From Clostridia bacterium (lineage in GTDB: Bacteria; Bacillota; Clostridia; TANB77; CAG-508): a stretch of DNA of 58,117 nucleotides. A program made the position numbers and the translations under genes. Position 1 is the first letter of the stretch. Each line of letters opens with the position of its first letter. This document shows positions 32,762 to 43,568 of this stretch, piece after piece. Location: positions 1 to 58,117 of the forward strand of contig JAFRNM010000016.1 of assembly GCA_017430135.1 (NCBI GenBank), read 5' to 3'. The notes under the pieces are model-generated. The model was given only the letters and a program-made list of their open reading frames with translations. It ran no database searches and was not told the DNA's origin.

Positions 32762-33709
32762 CTATTCATCTTCGCTTGCAAAATCTAATCCTAATGAATG
32801 TAATTTTGCAACAACTTCATCAAAAGATTTTTTACCCAAGTTTCTAACTTTTAGCATATCTGATTCTGATTTATTTGTTAAATCTTCAACAGTAGCTATT
32901 CCTGCTCTCTTTAAGCAGTTGAATGATCTTACAGATAGTTCTAATTCTTCTATAGACATTTCTAGAACTTTTTCTTTTTTATTTTCTTCTTTTTCAATCA
33001 TTACTTGTGTATTCTTTGTTGCTTCTGATAAGTCTATAAATAAATCTAAATGTCCTGTCATAACTTTAGCCGCTAAGCTTATTGCCTCATCTGGTTTTAA
33101 GCTTCCATCAGTCCAAACTTCTATAGTTAATTTATCAAAATCCACCATTTGACCAACTCTAGTATTATCTACTTGATAGTTAACCTTTTTAACTGGTGTA
33201 TAAATTGAATCTATTGGAAGTACTGATATATCTTGATTTGGTTTTTTATTCTTCTCTGAAGAATTGTAGCCTCTTCCTCTGTCTGCTGTCATTTCCATAA
33301 CTAGGCTTCCACCTTCTGATATGGTTGCGATATGTAGATCTGGATTTAGTATTTCAACAGATGAATCTGCAATGATATCTCCTGCTGTTACTTCTCCTTC
33401 TCCCTTATGTTCAATTCTTAGTGTTTTTTCTTCGTTTTCATCGAATTTTAGTCTTACATTTTTTAAGTTTACTATTATTTCTGGTATATCTTCTACAACA
33501 TTTGGCAATGTAGAAAATTCATGTAATACTCCATCAATTTTAACGCTTGTTATTGCACATCCTGGAAGTGATGAAAGTAATATTCTTCTTAAAGAATTTC
33601 CAATTGTTACTCCATAACCTCTTTCTAATGGTTCACATACGAATTTTGCATAATTTTTGTTATCATCAATCTCTAGACATTCAATATTTGGCTTTTCAAA
33701 TTCTATCAT
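32762..33709 (-). CDS. rpoA: RNA polymerase alpha subunit
   Basis: 315 residues, the usual length. The alpha N-terminal domain (residues 1-225, [22 protein letters not shown]) dimerises and assembles the polymerase; the C-terminal domain (about 245-310, [20 protein letters not shown]) binds UP elements and activators. Between rpsD and rplQ as in most Firmicutes. Confidence 0.98.
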   Translation of the reverse strand: MIEFEKPNIECLEIDDNKNYAKFVCEPLERGYGVTIGNSLRRILLSSLPGCAITSVKIDGVLHEFSTLPNVVEDIPEIIVNLKNVRLKFDENEEKTLRIEHKGEGEVTAGDIIADSSVEILNPDLHIATISEGGSLVMEMTADRGRGYNSSEKNKKPNQDISVLPIDSIYTPVKKVNYQVDNTRVGQMVDFDKLTIEVWTDGSLKPDEAISLAAKVMTGHLDLFIDLSEATKNTQVMIEKEENKKEKVLEMSIEELELSVRSFNCLKRAGIATVEDLTNKSESDMLKVRNLGKKSFDEVVAKLHSLGLDFASEDE

Positions 33710-33763
33710 TTTTACCTCCTAAATGAGAAATATATTCCCAAACTATTTTTAACTTAAAAATTA

Positions 33764-34360
33764 TTATTTTGAGTAAAGCTCTACTATTAAATGTTCTTCT
33801 ATTGGAAGATCTATATCTTCTCTAGATGCTAATCTTACAACTTTACCACTGGCATTTTTAACATCCATTTCCAACCATGTTGGTATTGGTCTTCCAGCGT
33901 TAGCTTCTAAGTTTGCTTTTATTGTTGCGTTATCTTGTTTATTTTCTTTGATTGTTATTACATCTCCAACCTTTACTAAATATGATGGAATGTTTACTTT
34001 CTTTCCATTTACTTCAAATTGTGCATGGTTAACAAATTGTCTAGCTTGTGCTCTTGTATTTGCATAACCTAATCTATATACAACATTGTCTAATCTGCTT
34101 TCTAGGATTTGTAATAAGTTTTCACCTGTTACACCTTTTTTATTAGATGCCATTTCAAAATATTTTCTGAATTGTTTTTCTAATACTCCATATATAAATT
34201 TTGTTTTTTGTTTTTCTTTTAATTGTAATCCATATTCACTAACTTTTTTCTTACCATTTGCTTTAGGATTCTTTTTACTTTTTTTGCTATATCCTAACCA
34301 AGCAGGATCAATCCCAAGGCTTTTACATCTTTTTAGTAAAGGACCTGTACTTTTAGCCAT
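33764..34360 (-). CDS. rpsD: 30S ribosomal protein S4
   Basis: 198 residues. N-terminal [20 protein letters not shown] with [23 protein letters not shown] and an S4 RNA-binding domain from about 90 ([20 protein letters not shown]). The N-terminal zinc cysteines of some S4 proteins are absent. Its presence in the alpha operon differs from Bacillus, where rpsD is separate, and agrees with Clostridia. Confidence 0.97.
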   Translation of the reverse strand: MAKSTGPLLKRCKSLGIDPAWLGYSKKSKKNPKANGKKKVSEYGLQLKEKQKTKFIYGVLEKQFRKYFEMASNKKGVTGENLLQILESRLDNVVYRLGYANTRAQARQFVNHAQFEVNGKKVNIPSYLVKVGDVITIKENKQDNATIKANLEANAGRPIPTWLEMDVKNASGKVVRLASREDIDLPIEEHLIVELYSK

Positions 34361-34380
34361 TTAAATCTTACCTCCTATTA

Positions 34381-34500
34381 ATATTCTTTGTTTTCTCACT
34401 ATTACATCTCCGCCTCTTTTCCCAAACGCTTCGCTTGCTTTGGTGGCTTCGGTGTATCCCATCATCTGTAATCGGCATAAATGCCTCAACAGCTGAAGGA
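34381..34500. repeat. Intergenic palindromic element, type A copy 1 (rpsD-rpsK)
   Basis: A GC-richer 120-nt spacer inside the operon. The core CCCAAACGCTTCGCTTGCTTTGG (about 34421-34443) is a hairpin and is followed by GGCTTCGGTGTATCCC. It closely resembles the spacer at 41696-41757. Confidence 0.5.
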
Positions 34501-34896
34501 TTATACTCTTCTTCTTTTTGGTGGTCTACAACCATTGTGTGGTATTGGTGTTACGTCCTTAATTGCACTTATTTCTAAACCTGCTGTTTGAAGTGCTCTA
34601 ATTGCAGCTTCTCTTCCAGAACCAGGTCCTTTAACAAATACTTCAACAGTTTTTAAACCATGTTCCATAGCTGCTTTAGCTGCTGTTTCTGCAACTTGAC
34701 CTGCAGCAAATGGTGTGCTTTTTCTTGAACCTTTAAATCCTAATTCTCCAGCACTTCCCCATGAAATTGTATTTCCTTGAGTATCTGTTATTGTAACTAT
34801 TGTATTATTGAAACTAGAATGAATATGAGCTGAACCTCTATCAATGTTCTTTCTATTTCTTCTAGCTACTGGTTTTTTTGTTACATTTTTAGCCAT
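34501..34896 (-). CDS. rpsK: 30S ribosomal protein S11
   Basis: 131 residues, typical length. Conserved [20 protein letters not shown] and [20 protein letters not shown] segments and the C-terminal [13 protein letters not shown]. It binds the platform of the 30S subunit. Co-transcribed with rpsM and rpsD. Confidence 0.98.
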   Translation of the reverse strand: MAKNVTKKPVARRNRKNIDRGSAHIHSSFNNTIVTITDTQGNTISWGSAGELGFKGSRKSTPFAAGQVAETAAKAAMEHGLKTVEVFVKGPGSGREAAIRALQTAGLEISAIKDVTPIPHNGCRPPKRRRV

Positions 34897-34940
34897 TTTG
34901 CTTTCTTCCTCCCATACTTATCATTTTATTTTAAATCTAC

Positions 34941-35312
34941 TTATTTTGTCTTACTTTTAGAAACTAATTTTCTAGGACCTTTTCTTGTTCTAGCATTAGT
35001 TTTTGTTCTTTGTCCTCTAACTGGAAGACCTTTTCTATGTCTTAATCCTCTGTAGCATCCAATTTCTGTTAATCTTTTAATGTTAAGAGCTACTTCTCTT
35101 CTTAAATCTCCTTCAACTTTGTATGAAGCATCTATTGCTTTTCTTATGCTATTTACTTCATCGTCTGTTAAATCTTTTACTCTTGTATCTGGATTAACTC
35201 CTGCTTCTGCTAATATTTTTTGAGAACTTGATAATCCTATACCATAAATGTATGTAAGTCCTATTTCTACTCTTTTTTCTTTTGGCAAGTCTATTCCTGC
35301 TATACGAGCCAT
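34941..35312 (-). CDS. rpsM: 30S ribosomal protein S13
   Basis: 123 residues from the ATG of [14 protein letters not shown] (GGAGGTG 9 nt upstream); an in-frame upstream TTG is not supported. C-terminal basic tail [18 protein letters not shown]. Binds the head of the 30S subunit and contacts P-site tRNA. Confidence 0.97.
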   Translation of the reverse strand: MARIAGIDLPKEKRVEIGLTYIYGIGLSSSQKILAEAGVNPDTRVKDLTDDEVNSIRKAIDASYKVEGDLRREVALNIKRLTEIGCYRGLRHRKGLPVRGQRTKTNARTRKGPRKLVSKSKTK

Positions 35313-35556
35313 ATTTTTTTGCACCTCCAAATTATTTTTGTTTTTTGTTTTACAAATCTTTTTGATTTGTCATTTGTTTGTCCTAAATTACCTTAAAGGT
35401 GAAATGCATTTAATAAAAAACAGGCTAATTTCAGTTTCTTATTAAATCTTTAAGTTTCTTTAAAACATATATATAAACACAAATAGATATGAAAAGCATT
35501 TCTGCTTGACAGCCGCTACCTTATTTGTGTTTGTAAACTTGATTATTGTGGTATAA
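35313..35556. other. Intergenic spacer with inverted repeat (rpsM-rpmJ)
   Basis: A 244-nt spacer in the operon. AAACACAAATA (35475-35485) is mirrored by TATTTGTGTTT (35522-35532) around a 36-nt folded interior. No ORF seen. Confidence 0.45.
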
Positions 35557-35670
35557 TTATCCTTGTCTTTGTTTATGTTTTGGATTTTCACAAATTACTC
35601 TAATTACACCTTTTCTTTTTATAACTTTGCATTTGTCGCATATTGGTTTTACTGATGGTCTTACTTTCAT
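35557..35670 (-). CDS. rpmJ: 50S ribosomal protein L36
   Basis: 37 residues ([20 protein letters not shown], then [17 protein letters not shown]). The zinc ligands C, C, C and H are present (CDKC, C, H). Good GGAGGTG ribosome binding site. Located between infA and rpsM as usual. Confidence 0.96.
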   Translation of the reverse strand: MKVRPSVKPICDKCKVIKRKGVIRVICENPKHKQRQG

Positions 35671-35759
35671 TATTTAGCACCTCCAAATTTATATATTTAT
35701 TTTTGGGTTAATTTTTATATTTAAATTGCTAATGCAATTATTAACACATTTAATTTTGT

Positions 35760-35978
35760 TTATTTTGCTCTCCAAGTAATCCTTCCTCTTGTTAAATCAT
35801 AAGGTGAAAGTTCTACTTTAACCTTATCACCTGGTAAAATTTTTATATAGTTCATTCTAAGTTTTCCAGAAATATGAGCTAATATTTGATGTCCATTTTC
35901 TAATTCAACTTTGAAATTTGTATTAGGTAAAGCTTCAACAACTGTTCCCTCTACTTCTATAACATCCTCTTTTGCCAT
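35760..35978 (-). CDS. infA: Translation initiation factor IF-1
   Basis: 72 residues, the exact family length. OB-fold sequence [20 protein letters not shown] and [24 protein letters not shown] core, ending GRITWRAK. Occupies the ribosomal A site during initiation. Confidence 0.97.
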   Translation of the reverse strand: MAKEDVIEVEGTVVEALPNTNFKVELENGHQILAHISGKLRMNYIKILPGDKVKVELSPYDLTRGRITWRAK

Positions 35979-36086
35979 TTTTTCGCCTCCTTAAAGAGCT
36001 ATTTTAATTATTTTTTGAAATATTTTGCTTACTTTTTTACATAAATATTCCAATTCTATTTATAACCTCTACATTATACACTAAAA

Positions 36087-36857
36087 TTAAAGTAATGTCA
36101 ATATTTCCGGCTCATTTTTTGTAATTAAAATTGTATTTTCATAGTGTGCAGCCAAACTTCCATCTTCTGTTATAATTGTCCAACCATCTTCTAGTTCTAA
36201 AATATTTGGTTTTCCCGCTATTACCATAGGTTCTATTGCTAAAGTCATACCAGGTTCTAATCTTAATCCTCTTCCGGCTTTTCCGTAATTTGGAATTCCT
36301 GGATCTTCATGCATTTCTTTTCCAATTCCATGACCTTGGAATTCTCTTACAACGCTATAACCTTGAGAACGAACATATTCCCCTATTGCGTGTGATATAT
36401 CTCCAACTCTATAACCTACTTTTGCATATTTAATTCCTTCAAAAAATGCCTGTTTTGTAACATCTAAAAGTCTTTGAGTTTCTTTTGGTATTTTACCAAC
36501 GGCAAATGTTCTTGCAGCATCTCCATTATACCCATCTTTTAATGCCACTGTATCAACACTTACAATATCTCCTTCTTTAATTACTTTGTGTTTTGAAGGT
36601 ACTCCATGAATTACTTCATCATTTATTGAAACACATAAAGTTGCAGGGTATGGTGGAACTCCTTTTATTCCTGGATTATATCCTTTTTCTGCTGGAATTG
36701 CACCTAGTTTTCTCATCTCGTTTTCTGCAATTTGATCTAATTCATAAGTTGTCATTCCAGGTTTTATTACCTTTTCTAGCTTGTCATAAACTTGTGCAAC
36801 AACTTTACATGCTTCTCTCATTAGTTTTATTTCTCTTTCAGATTTTATTGTTACCAT
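36087..36857 (-). CDS. map: Methionine aminopeptidase type I
   Basis: 256 residues. Metal ligands visible: Asp in SVDTVALKDGYNGDAARTF (two), His in GHGIGKEMHEDPGIPN, Glu in LAIEPM and ITEDGS. It removes the initiator Met from new proteins. It lies between adk and infA, the standard order. Confidence 0.98.
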   Translation of the reverse strand: MVTIKSEREIKLMREACKVVAQVYDKLEKVIKPGMTTYELDQIAENEMRKLGAIPAEKGYNPGIKGVPPYPATLCVSINDEVIHGVPSKHKVIKEGDIVSVDTVALKDGYNGDAARTFAVGKIPKETQRLLDVTKQAFFEGIKYAKVGYRVGDISHAIGEYVRSQGYSVVREFQGHGIGKEMHEDPGIPNYGKAGRGLRLEPGMTLAIEPMVIAGKPNILELEDGWTIITEDGSLAAHYENTILITKNEPEILTLL

Positions 36858-36873
36858 TTTATTTCCTCTTTTT

Positions 36874-37533
36874 CTATTTTTTTAAATCTTTGACAATATC
36901 AGCCGCTACAGCCTTTCCTAATCTATTAATTCTTATGCTAACCTCTTCTGTTCTTAGGATACCTTTATTATTATAGTATTCTAATACAGGAGCTGTTTTG
37001 GTTTCATAGATTTCTAATCTTTGATTTACAGCTTCCTCTGTACTATCATCTTCTCTTTGTATGATTTTAGAACCACATTTATCACAAATTCCTTCCACTT
37101 TTGGTGGGCTTAATTTTATGTTATATGTAGTTTTACAATTTGGACACACCCTTCTTGTCATTATTCTATCAATTATTTCATCTCTTGGAGTAGTTAAATT
37201 TATTACTAAATCTACTTTTTTTCCTCTTTCAGCAAGTATTTCATCTAACTTTTGTGCTTGTTCTAATGTTCTTGGGAACCCATCTAAAATAATACCATTT
37301 TTAGCTAAGTCTGAATCCAAATATTCTGTAACCATTGGAACTGTTATTTCATCAGGTACAAGTTGTCCTTTAGCTATATATTTATTAGCTTCTACTCCTA
37401 ATGGTGTTTGTTCTTTAATATTTTTTCTAAATACATCACCCGTTGATAATTGTTCAATTCCTGTCCCTTCGCTAATAATTCCTGCAACTGTTCCTTTACC
37501 AGTTCCTTGTGCCCCCATCATTAAGATTATCAT
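36874..37533 (-). CDS. adk: Adenylate kinase with zinc LID
   Basis: About 219 residues from ATG 37533 (AGGAG 9 nt upstream). P-loop GAQGTGKGT, DGFPRT motif, and a LID with four cysteines (CPNCKTTYN ... CDKCGS) that bind zinc as in Gram-positive enzymes. It balances ATP, ADP and AMP. Between secY and map. Confidence 0.97.
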   Translation of the reverse strand: MIILMMGAQGTGKGTVAGIISEGTGIEQLSTGDVFRKNIKEQTPLGVEANKYIAKGQLVPDEITVPMVTEYLDSDLAKNGIILDGFPRTLEQAQKLDEILAERGKKVDLVINLTTPRDEIIDRIMTRRVCPNCKTTYNIKLSPPKVEGICDKCGSKIIQREDDSTEEAVNQRLEIYETKTAPVLEYYNNKGILRTEEVSIRINRLGKAVAADIVKDLKK

Positions 37534-37675
37534 GTTCAACCACTCCTATTCTTTAAGGTATTTTGTAAATTTATAATTTACATATCTAAATTTATAAATT
37601 TATAAACTTAGATATATAAACCATATTGAGGCGCCAAAAATCTAATAATTTTTGACACCTTGAATATGAATTTAT

Positions 37676-39010
37676 TTATTTTTCTAAGAATCCTTTGTAA
37701 TGTCTCATTACTAATTGAGATTCTAGTTGTTGTACTGTTTCTAGCGCTACACCGACTACGATTAAGATTGATGTTCCTCCAAAGGCTATGTTTCCAAGTC
37801 CTTGTGGTAAAAATCTTACTAACATAGGAATTATAGCAATTACTGCTAAGAAAAATCCACCAAATAATGTTAGTTTAGAGATTATTGATGATAAATAATC
37901 TGTTGTTGGTTTTCCAGCTCTTATTCCAGGTATAAATCCACCATTTTGTTTGATGTTATTTGAAATTTCTGCTGGATTAAATGTAGCATATGTGTAGAAG
38001 AATGTAAATCCTACTATTAATAATAAATATACTAATGCGTTTGCAATAGAATATCCTATTTCTACATTTGATGATGATGTAGCAATAGAGAATTTATATA
38101 CTCCTGCCCAGAAGCCAGTTTGAGTTGCTATATCTTTTACAAAAATTTGTATAATCATAGCTGGGAAAGTCATGAATGATGAAGCAAAAATTATTGGCAT
38201 TACACCTGCCATAGCAAGTTTTAATGGAATATGTGTATTTTGTGCTCCTACCATTTTTCTTCCTACTACTTTTTTAGAGTATTGTACTGGTACTTTTCTT
38301 TCAGCTTGTTGTACAAATACAACACCTGCAACTAATAATATTGCACCTACTAATACTCCTAAGGCCATTAAAAGCCCTGTTGTGCTAAATCCATCTGGTG
38401 TAACTATCATATTCCAGATATTGATTACACCATAAGGAAGTCTTGAAATAATACCTACTAAGATAATTATAGATATACCATTTCCAATTCCTTTGCTTGT
38501 GATTTGTTCACCAAGCCACATCAATATTGATGTTCCAGCTATTAATCCTCCAACAACCATCGCTGCTGTTAGGAAGCTGTCGTTTACGAATATTCCTGAA
38601 GATCTGTAAGATAAATAAACTCCAATTGCTTCAACAGCTGCTAATACTATTGTAAGCATTTTTGTATATCTGTTTATTTTCTTTCTTCCTTCTTCTCCAC
38701 CCTCTTTTGTTAATCTTTCTAAAGAAGGTATTATCATTCCTAATAATTGGATTACTATTGAAGCTGTTATGTAAGGTGTTATTGACATTGCAAATAATGA
38801 AAATCTAGAAAACGCACCTCCAGATATCATATCTATTAGTCCTGCAATTCCATCTGTTCCTCCACCTATTGCTTCATTTAATTTTATAGTGTCAACTCCG
38901 GGCACTGAAATATAACAACCTAATCTAAATATTACTATTAATAATAGTGTGTATAAAAGTTTTTTCCTTACCTCAGGTGTTGAAAATGCATTCTTTATAG
39001 TTTTAAACAA
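37676..39010 (-). CDS. secY: SecY protein translocase subunit
   Basis: 444 residues with ten predicted membrane helices. Conserved AGGAFSRFSLFAMSITPYI-like plug region and C-terminal GGTSILIVVGVALETVQQLE. Forms the SecYEG channel; SecE is encoded at 56044-56412 and no secG is in the window. Immediately follows rplO. Confidence 0.98.
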   Translation of the reverse strand: MFKTIKNAFSTPEVRKKLLYTLLLIVIFRLGCYISVPGVDTIKLNEAIGGGTDGIAGLIDMISGGAFSRFSLFAMSITPYITASIVIQLLGMIIPSLERLTKEGGEEGRKKINRYTKMLTIVLAAVEAIGVYLSYRSSGIFVNDSFLTAAMVVGGLIAGTSILMWLGEQITSKGIGNGISIIILVGIISRLPYGVINIWNMIVTPDGFSTTGLLMALGVLVGAILLVAGVVFVQQAERKVPVQYSKKVVGRKMVGAQNTHIPLKLAMAGVMPIIFASSFMTFPAMIIQIFVKDIATQTGFWAGVYKFSIATSSSNVEIGYSIANALVYLLLIVGFTFFYTYATFNPAEISNNIKQNGGFIPGIRAGKPTTDYLSSIISKLTLFGGFFLAVIAIIPMLVRFLPQGLGNIAFGGTSILIVVGVALETVQQLESQLVMRHYKGFLEK

Positions 39011-39445
39011 CTAAATCACCTCAACCTTTCCGCCTAAAGCTTCAATTTTTTCTTTTGCTTTAGCAGTAAATCTAGCAGCTTTAACATTTAATTTTTTCTC
39101 TAATTTTCCTGTTGCTAAAACTACTATTCCCTCATTTACTTTACCTATTATTCCTTCTTCTAGTAAAGTCTCAGCTGTTACATCTGTTGCTTTTGATTGA
39201 TTTAACATTTTTAATGTTACTTCTGTATATGTATTAGCATGGATGTTTGTAAATCCTCTTTTTGGTAATCTTCTATATAATGGTGTTTGACCTCCTTCGA
39301 AGCCTCTTCTTACACCACCACCAGATCTTGCTTTTTGACCTTTATGTCCTTTACCTGATGTTTTACCTAATCCAGAACCTACACCACGACCTAATCTTTT
39401 TCTTTCTTCTTTTTTTACAGATGGTTTTAATTCTCCAAGTTTCAT
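39011..39445 (-). CDS. rplO: 50S ribosomal protein L15
   Basis: 144 residues from ATG 39445 (GGAGGTG 9 nt upstream; an in-frame TTG lies just before). N-terminal [20 protein letters not shown] then glycine-rich [20 protein letters not shown] and [15 protein letters not shown]. Its stop abuts the secY start. The L30 gene expected just upstream is missing. Confidence 0.97.
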   Translation of the reverse strand: MKLGELKPSVKKEERKRLGRGVGSGLGKTSGKGHKGQKARSGGGVRRGFEGGQTPLYRRLPKRGFTNIHANTYTEVTLKMLNQSKATDVTAETLLEEGIIGKVNEGIVVLATGKLEKKLNVKAARFTAKAKEKIEALGGKVEVI

Positions 39446-39561
39446 TTTGGTTAGCACCTCCTTAATTTTTTAGTATTCTAGTTCTACATATTTAAAATTA
39501 AATAATACATATTACTGACTAACAATATAATACATTTTTATTTAAAAATATGCAACCCTTA

Positions 39562-40047
39562 TTATAAAATATCTTCTACTTTTTTACCTCTTTTTTTAGC
39601 AACTTGCTCTACTGTTTGCATTGCTTTTAATCCTTCGATTGTAGCATATACAACGTTTCTTGGGTTATTTGTTCCAATAACTTTAGTTCTAATATCTTTA
39701 TAACCTGCAAGTTCTAATACTGGTCTAACGCTTCCACCTGCTATAACTCCAGTACCAACTGCAGCTGGTTTTAGCATTACATTAGCGCTACCAAATTTTC
39801 CTATATATTCGTGTGGTACTGTTGTTCCAACGATTGGTACTTCAATTAAGTTCTTTTTAGCTTCTTGAATAGCTTTCTTTATAGCATCTGGAACTTCTGA
39901 AGCTTTACCATTACCAACACCAATATGTCCGTTTTCATCACCAACAACTACAACAGCGCTAAATCTAAAAGTTCTACCACCTTTAACAACTTTAGCAACT
40001 CTGTTTATAGCAACAACTTTTTCTTTTAATTCGTTATTTTCCTCCAT
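39562..40047 (-). CDS. rpsE: 30S ribosomal protein S5
   Basis: 161 residues. S5 N-domain ([20 protein letters not shown] and [20 protein letters not shown]) and C-domain ([20 protein letters not shown]). Part of the ribosomal accuracy centre. Followed by rplO without an intervening rpmD. Confidence 0.98.
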   Translation of the reverse strand: MEENNELKEKVVAINRVAKVVKGGRTFRFSAVVVVGDENGHIGVGNGKASEVPDAIKKAIQEAKKNLIEVPIVGTTVPHEYIGKFGSANVMLKPAAVGTGVIAGGSVRPVLELAGYKDIRTKVIGTNNPRNVVYATIEGLKAMQTVEQVAKKRGKKVEDIL

Positions 40048-40157
40048 TGGTTTTGTTTTCCCTCCTCTTTTTTGAATACAAAATTTATAAAATAAATTTT
40101 ATTTTTTATTTCTTATACAAAATTCACTTTATGAATTTTGTATACATTTTTATTTAA

Positions 40158-40517
40158 TTAGAATTTTAAACCGCCTTCTCTTGCAGCTTCTGCTAATTCT
40201 TTAACTACACCATGATATATGTATCCACCACGATCAAATACTACAGTATCAATTTTCTTATCTGCAGCTTTTTTAGCTATTAATAATCCTAATTCTTTAG
40301 CAGCTTCTTTATTAGCATGTTTTGTTTTAACATTTTTATCTAATGTTGAAGCTTGAACTAATGTATTTCCAGCTACGTCGTCAATAATTTGTACATATAA
40401 ATTTGTATTACTTCTATATACACATAATCTTGGTCTTTCAGCTGTTCCAGATATTTTTCTTCTAACTCTTATATGTCTTCTAGTTCTTTCAAACTTTCTA
40501 TCAGTTTTCTTAACCAT
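40158..40517 (-). CDS. rplR: 50S ribosomal protein L18
   Basis: 119 residues. [20 protein letters not shown] and [17 protein letters not shown] are typical, ending [11 protein letters not shown]. Binds 5S rRNA with L5. Usual place between rplF and rpsE. Confidence 0.97.
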   Translation of the reverse strand: MVKKTDRKFERTRRHIRVRRKISGTAERPRLCVYRSNTNLYVQIIDDVAGNTLVQASTLDKNVKTKHANKEAAKELGLLIAKKAADKKIDTVVFDRGGYIYHGVVKELAEAAREGGLKF

Positions 40518-40686
40518 ATCTATCTTATCTCCTTTCCTAAATTTAAATGAAAAGTCTATAATTCAAATCAAAATTGGTATAATGCGCATTTTCATGAATT
40601 AATTAGGCTGAAGTCGTACCAAGGTACCTCGAAGTCTAACTAATGATATGAAAATGTGCAGGATGCCGATTTTCATTCGAATTAAA
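40518..40686. repeat. Intergenic palindromic spacer (rplF-rplR)
   Basis: A 169-nt spacer. GCGCATTTTCAT (about 40583) is mirrored by ATGAAAATGTGC (about 40650), with GGTACC-centred inner pairs and outer arms around TTCAAATC and GATTTTCATTCGAA. It is a long imperfect hairpin with no ORF. Confidence 0.5.
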
Positions 40687-41223
40687 TTATTTACCTGTTT
40701 TACCTTCCTTACGTCTAATAACTTCTTCAGCATATTTAATACCTTTACCTCTATATACTTCTGGTGGTCTTTTTGTTCTTATTTCTGCTGCTGTTTGACC
40801 AACTAATTCTTTATCAATTCCTTTTACTATAATAGTATTTGGATTTGGAACGTCAAAAGAAATTCCTTGAGGTGCTTCAAATATTACTGGATGAGAATAA
40901 CCTAATGTTAGATTTAAGTTGTTTCCTTGTTTTGCAACTCTGTAACCAACACCATTAATTTGTAATTCTCTTGTATATTCATTAACTACACCATTTATCA
41001 TGTTATTTAATAATGTTCTAGTTAATCCATGTAAACCACGATTTGCTGGTTCATCATTAACTCTTTTTACATTAATAATGTTTCCATCCATTTCTAAAGA
41101 AATGTTTTTATGGATTTCTCTTTCTAATGTTCCTTTTGGTCCTTTTACAGTAACATGATGTCCATCAACTTTAACTTCAACACCAGCTGGTACTGTAATA
41201 GGTTTATTTCCTATTCTTGACAT
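40687..41223 (-). CDS. rplF: 50S ribosomal protein L6
   Basis: 178 residues. Two L6 repeats; conserved KGPKGTLEREIHKNISLEMD and C-terminal IRTKRPPEVYRGKGIKYAEE. Binds near the factor-binding site of the 50S subunit. Confidence 0.98.
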   Translation of the reverse strand: MSRIGNKPITVPAGVEVKVDGHHVTVKGPKGTLEREIHKNISLEMDGNIINVKRVNDEPANRGLHGLTRTLLNNMINGVVNEYTRELQINGVGYRVAKQGNNLNLTLGYSHPVIFEAPQGISFDVPNPNTIIVKGIDKELVGQTAAEIRTKRPPEVYRGKGIKYAEEVIRRKEGKTGK

Positions 41224-41247
41224 GATTTTTCCTCCTATCTTTCATAA

Positions 41248-41646
41248 TTACCAAATGTAAGCTAAAACTTCTCCCCCTACACCTAATTCTCTAGCTTTTT
41301 TGTCTGTTACTAAACCTTTAGATGTTGAGATTATAGCTATACCTAAACCATTTAAAACTTTAGGTAGTTCATCTTTATTTGCGTAAACTCTTAAACCTGG
41401 TTTACTGATTCTTCTTAATCCATCAATTACTCTTGTTCCTTTTTCATCATATTTTAGAGTAATTCTTATAATTCCTTGAGTATCATCTTTGATTTCCTCA
41501 AAAGATTTTATATAACCTTCGTCAAATAAAATTTGAGCAATTCCTAATTTCATTTTTGATGAAGGTACATCAACTGTTTTATGTTTTGAACTATTTGCAT
41601 TTCTAATTCTTGTTAACATATCTGCTATTGGATCTGTAATGTTCAT
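41248..41646 (-). CDS. rpsH: 30S ribosomal protein S8
   Basis: 132 residues. Starts [20 protein letters not shown] and ends [20 protein letters not shown] with VLAYIW. Binds 16S rRNA helix 21 and is the usual autoregulator of the spc operon. Confidence 0.98.
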   Translation of the reverse strand: MNITDPIADMLTRIRNANSSKHKTVDVPSSKMKLGIAQILFDEGYIKSFEEIKDDTQGIIRITLKYDEKGTRVIDGLRRISKPGLRVYANKDELPKVLNGLGIAIISTSKGLVTDKKARELGVGGEVLAYIW

Positions 41647-41649
41647 TTA

Positions 41650-41793
41650 ATTACTTACCTCCTTCTTTATTTCATATTTGTTTTACCGCTACGCCTACTT
41701 CCAAAAACGCTTCGCTTATTTTGGGGGCTCCGCGGTATGTCCTTATCTCTAATACTCGAAGTTATTTCATAACTTCTCGTTAAGAGCCAAGGA
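41650..41793. repeat. Intergenic palindromic element, type A copy 2 (rpsH-rpsZ)
   Basis: A 144-nt spacer with CCAAAAACGCTTCGCTTATTTTGG (about 41700-41723) followed by GGGCTCCGCGGTATGTCC and a second hairpin (GAAGTTATTTCATAACTTC, about 41758). The first part is clearly related to the 34381-34500 spacer. Confidence 0.5.
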
Positions 41794-41979
41794 CTACCAG
41801 CTTGCTTTTTTTACTCCAGGAATCTCTCCCTTATGAGCTAATTCTCTAAAGCATACACGGCAAATTCCATATTTTCTTATATAAGCATGTGGTCTACCAC
41901 ATAGTTTACATCTATTATATTCTCTAGTTGTATATTTTTGTGGTCTAGCTTGCTTTACTTTCATTGATTTTTTAGCCAT
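41794..41979 (-). CDS. rpsZ: 30S ribosomal protein S14, zinc-binding type Z
   Basis: 61 residues, the short zinc form. Four cysteines in two CxxC pairs ([10 protein letters not shown] ... [12 protein letters not shown]). C-terminal [11 protein letters not shown] is canonical. Located between rplE and rpsH. Confidence 0.98.
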   Translation of the reverse strand: MAKKSMKVKQARPQKYTTREYNRCKLCGRPHAYIRKYGICRVCFRELAHKGEIPGVKKASW

Positions 41980-42007
41980 AGTTTAGTTTTCTCCTTTCTT
42001 TGACTAA

Positions 42008-42547
42008 CTAGTTACTAAAAGGCATTCCTAATAGCTCTAATAAAGCTTTTGATTCTTCGTCTGTTTTTGCAGTTGTAACGAAGATTATGTCCATACCTCT
42101 TAATTTATCAATTTTATCGTATTCTATTTCTGGGAATATTAATTGTTCTTTTATACCCATTGAGTAGTTTCCTCTTCCATCAAATGAATTAGCTGAAACA
42201 CCTCTGAAATCTCTTACTCTAGGAAGAGCAACATTGAATAATTTATATACAAAATCATACATTTTATCGCTTCTTAATGTAACTTTGCAACCAATGTTTA
42301 CACCTTCTCTTAATTTAAATGCTGCAATTGATTTTTTTGCTTTTGTTACAACTGGTTTTTGACCTGTAATTTGCATTAAATCGTTCATAGCATTTTCTAA
42401 TGATTTAGGATTTTCTTTTACATCTCCTAATCCTATATTTATAACAACTTTATCAAGTTTTGGAACTTGCATAACTGATTTATATTCAAATTTTTTCATT
42501 AATGCTGGGATTACTTCTTTTTCATATTGTTCTCTTAATTTTTCCAT
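42008..42547 (-). CDS. rplE: 50S ribosomal protein L5
   Basis: 179 residues. Contains [20 protein letters not shown], the [16 protein letters not shown] loop and [20 protein letters not shown]. Binds 5S rRNA and contacts P-site tRNA. Confidence 0.98.
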   Translation of the reverse strand: MEKLREQYEKEVIPALMKKFEYKSVMQVPKLDKVVINIGLGDVKENPKSLENAMNDLMQITGQKPVVTKAKKSIAAFKLREGVNIGCKVTLRSDKMYDFVYKLFNVALPRVRDFRGVSANSFDGRGNYSMGIKEQLIFPEIEYDKIDKLRGMDIIFVTTAKTDEESKALLELLGMPFSN

Positions 42548-42573
42548 TATTTATTAATCCTCCTTTCTTATTC

Positions 42574-42882
42574 TTATTTTAATGTAGCTCCGCATTTTTT
42601 ACAAATACGAACTTTTCCATCTTTTTCTTCTTTATATCCTACTTTTGTTGTTTTTCCACATTTTGGACATACAACATTTACTTTTGATATTGGCATACTG
42701 CATTCTACTGAAATTATTCCACCTTCTTCACCTTGTTTTCTAGGTTTAACATGTTTTTTTCTAATATTTGCACCCTTAACAACAACTTTAGATGATTTTG
42801 GAATTACTTCTAATACTTCTCCAGTTTTTCCTTTATCATTTCCAGATAAAACTTGTACTGTATCACCTTTTTTTATTCTCAT
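42574..42882 (-). CDS. rplX: 50S ribosomal protein L24
   Basis: 102 residues. N-terminal KOW motif (MRIKKGDTVQVLSGNDKGKT) and a C-terminal zinc-ribbon-like set of cysteines (CPKCGKTTKV ... CKKCGATLK), seen in a subset of L24 proteins. Initiates 50S assembly. Confidence 0.97.
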   Translation of the reverse strand: MRIKKGDTVQVLSGNDKGKTGEVLEVIPKSSKVVVKGANIRKKHVKPRKQGEEGGIISVECSMPISKVNVVCPKCGKTTKVGYKEEKDGKVRICKKCGATLK

Positions 42883-42901
42883 TTAAGGTCTTCCTCCTTT
42901 T

Positions 42902-43270
42902 CTATAGAACTTCTGGAGCTAATGATAAGATTTTCATATAATCTTTTTCTCTTAACTCTCTAGCAACTGGTCCAAAGATACGTGTTCCTTTTGGTGTTCC
43001 ATCTTCTTTGATTATAACAGCTGCATTTTCATCAAATTTTATATATGAGCCATCTGCTCTTCTTAATCCTCTTTTTGATCTTACTATAACTGCTTTAACT
43101 ACGTCACCTTTTTTTACAACCCCACCTGGTGTTGCACTTTTAACTGAAGCAACTATAACATCTCCAATGTTAGATGTTTTTCTGTAAGACCCGCCTAAAC
43201 ATCTGATGCACATAATTTCTTTTGCACCTGTGTTATCAGCTACTTTTAAAATACTTTGTTGTTGTATCAT
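42902..43270 (-). CDS. rplN: 50S ribosomal protein L14
   Basis: 122 residues, exact family length ([40 protein letters not shown]). Forms an intersubunit bridge. Confidence 0.98.
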   Translation of the reverse strand: MIQQQSILKVADNTGAKEIMCIRCLGGSYRKTSNIGDVIVASVKSATPGGVVKKGDVVKAVIVRSKRGLRRADGSYIKFDENAAVIIKEDGTPKGTRIFGPVARELREKDYMKILSLAPEVL

Positions 43271-43286
43271 TTTAGTTACTCCTTTC

Positions 43287-43550
43287 TTATTTAATTACTG
43301 CTTTTTCTACAATTTCCACTACTCTCCATCTCTTATCTTTAGATAGTGGTCTTGTTTCCATAACTTTAACTTTGTCTCCAACTTTGCAAGCATTTTCTTC
43401 ATCATGAGCTTTTAATTTATAAGTTCTTTTAACTGTTTTTTGATATACTTTATGACTTACACTTGTTTCTACAGCTACAACTACAGTTTTATCCATTTTA
43501 TCTGATACAACTGTACCTATCATTACTTTACGAAGATTTCTTTCTTCCAT
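43287..43550 (-). CDS. rpsQ: 30S ribosomal protein S17
   Basis: 87 residues, OB-fold protein with [20 protein letters not shown] and [20 protein letters not shown]. Binds the 5' domain of 16S rRNA. Confidence 0.98.
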   Translation of the reverse strand: MEERNLRKVMIGTVVSDKMDKTVVVAVETSVSHKVYQKTVKRTYKLKAHDEENACKVGDKVKVMETRPLSKDKRWRVVEIVEKAVIK

Positions 43551-43568
43551 TTAAAAGTCTCTCCTTTC

